A stretch of DNA of 64,000 nucleotides from positions 32,047-96,046 of the forward strand of contig DASRJH010000050.1 in NCBI GenBank assembly GCA_035649575.1. Reading direction: 5' to 3'. Below are positions 63,421-64,000 of the stretch, piece after piece. Positions within the stretch are counted from its first letter, which is position 1. Each line of letters begins with the position of its first letter. This DNA is from DASVAL01 sp035649575 (lineage in GTDB: Bacteria; Planctomycetota; UBA1135; UBA2386). The notes beneath the pieces were generated by a model. That model was not told the DNA's origin. It saw only the letters and a program-made list of their open reading frames with translations, and made no database searches. A program made the position numbers and the translations under genes.

Positions 63421-64000
63421 AGGTGTACCTCTTGCGCGTTCGTCCACTCGGCGAGGTTGATGTTCGTGTCCCAGACGATGGCCTGGAACGCGAAGCTCTG
63501 CCCGACCAAGGCTGACGACAGCGTGTTCGGCGCAGCGATCGCGAAGTCGCGCGCGCCGAGCGACAGCGTCGCGAGACCGAGTGAGATCGTTTGAGTGCCG
63601 TCGCCGATGAAGCTGTGCCCGATCAAGACGGTCTGGAGCGGCCACACGAAGAAGGGCTGCTGGAAGCCCGCGGATGCGCCGAGGAACACGAGACCGAACG
63701 GCGCGAGGTTGTCGGTGACGCGGACCATGAGGCCGTCGCGGCGCGGCTGGCCGCTGATGTCCGGGAACAAGCCGTTCATGCTGAGGTTCGCGCCGGGCGC
63801 ACCGAGTCGAGTGCTCGTCGGATCGATGCCGCCGATGTGCAGGTTCGGGCTCGTCACGTACGGTCCGAGGATGTAGGTCCACGGCGTCGAGAACGACGGC
63901 GCGGTGAGCCTGCCGGCCCACGTCGGATCGGGCGCGCCGAGCCGGTGGTTCTCGCCGAAGACCGAGCTCGTGCCGGCGTTCAGCAGGTCGGCGCGGAACA
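63417..64000 (-). CDS. Secreted protein with planctomycete C-terminal module (partial, 5' end beyond the window)
   Basis: The frame is open from its TGA at 63417 to the right edge, about 194 codons. The M-like start at 63857 is an internal GTG; upstream codons continue sensibly (TWAGRLTAPSFSTPW) to the edge, so the N-terminus is missing. The C-terminal part LVFLGASAGFQQPF to PNTLSSALVGQSFAFQAIVW is the same kind of beta-rich module that ends the FG-GAP protein at 10470-12374. The role is unknown, probably extracellular. Confidence 0.6.
   Translation of the reverse strand, partial: FRADLLNAGTSSVFGENHRLGAPDPTWAGRLTAPSFSTPWTYILGPYVTSPNLHIGGIDPTSTRLGAPGANLSMNGLFPDISGQPRRDGLMVRVTDNLAPFGLVFLGASAGFQQPFFVWPLQTVLIGHSFIGDGTQTISLGLATLSLGARDFAIAAPNTLSSALVGQSFAFQAIVWDTNINLAEWTNAQEVHL

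Overview
The window comes from a GC-rich bacterium that is most probably a member of the Planctomycetota. The evidence is convergent. There is a secreted c-type cytochrome protein with the planctomycete DUF1587/1595/1592/1588/1585 order. There is a Tat-exported Gfo/Idh/MocA oxidoreductase next to esterase, cupin and DUF6807 genes. Many secreted FG-GAP, subtilase and beta-sandwich proteins share a C-terminal module. One ECF sigma factor is fused to a membrane-anchored extracytoplasmic protein. I saw no phage, insertion sequence, CRISPR array, rRNA or convincing tRNA.

Layout. 1-5.7 kb: tail of an unknown gene, a GT22/Alg9-like membrane mannosyltransferase, a DUF6263-like secreted protein, a PhoB/OmpR two-component pair and a secreted protein. 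5.8-10.4 kb: planctomycete cytochrome protein, acylphosphatase, a large protein with a GNAT-like segment and an orphan RHH antitoxin-like regulator. 10.5-16.1 kb: FG-GAP repeat protein, an ECF sigma factor and, convergent to it, a membrane-anchored protein of about eight carboxypeptidase-regulatory-like repeats. 16.2-26.7 kb: a tight seven-gene operon with a GH/GT2 fusion, an ABC exporter fused to a phosphotransferase fold, three more phosphotransferase-fold proteins (two of them a tandem duplication), a ChbG/HpnK-type deacetylase and a glycosyltransferase.

26.9-33.2 kb: HEAT-like protein, dihydrolipoyl dehydrogenase (E3), CPBP-like membrane protein, NADP-type glutamate dehydrogenase. 33.3-42.6 kb: beta-propeller lipoprotein; an operon lipA, E1alpha, E1beta, E2, E1alpha for a branched-chain-type 2-oxoacid dehydrogenase complex with two E1alpha genes; BtpA-like and DinB-like proteins. 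42.7-50.4 kb: a secreted double ExbD-like protein, an AbiEii-like nucleotidyltransferase, two coupled squalene-oxidase-repeat proteins, a LamG/acetyl-esterase protein and a cupin lipoprotein. 50.5-64 kb: Gfo/Idh/MocA oxidoreductase, the sigma-factor fusion, DUF6807 protein, S8 peptidase, a eukaryote-like type 2 isoleucyl-tRNA synthetase and small secreted proteins running off the end.

Two systems deserve most attention. First, the sigma factor fused through a transmembrane helix to carboxypeptidase-regulatory repeats (52046-54931) has a split counterpart in the same window (12656-16104), which links the two proteins of the split pair functionally. Second, the 16.2-26.7 kb operon looks like a glycan or glycolipid synthesis and export system containing four phosphotransferase-fold domains. 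The domain fused to the exporter has lost the catalytic aspartate and may be a pseudokinase.
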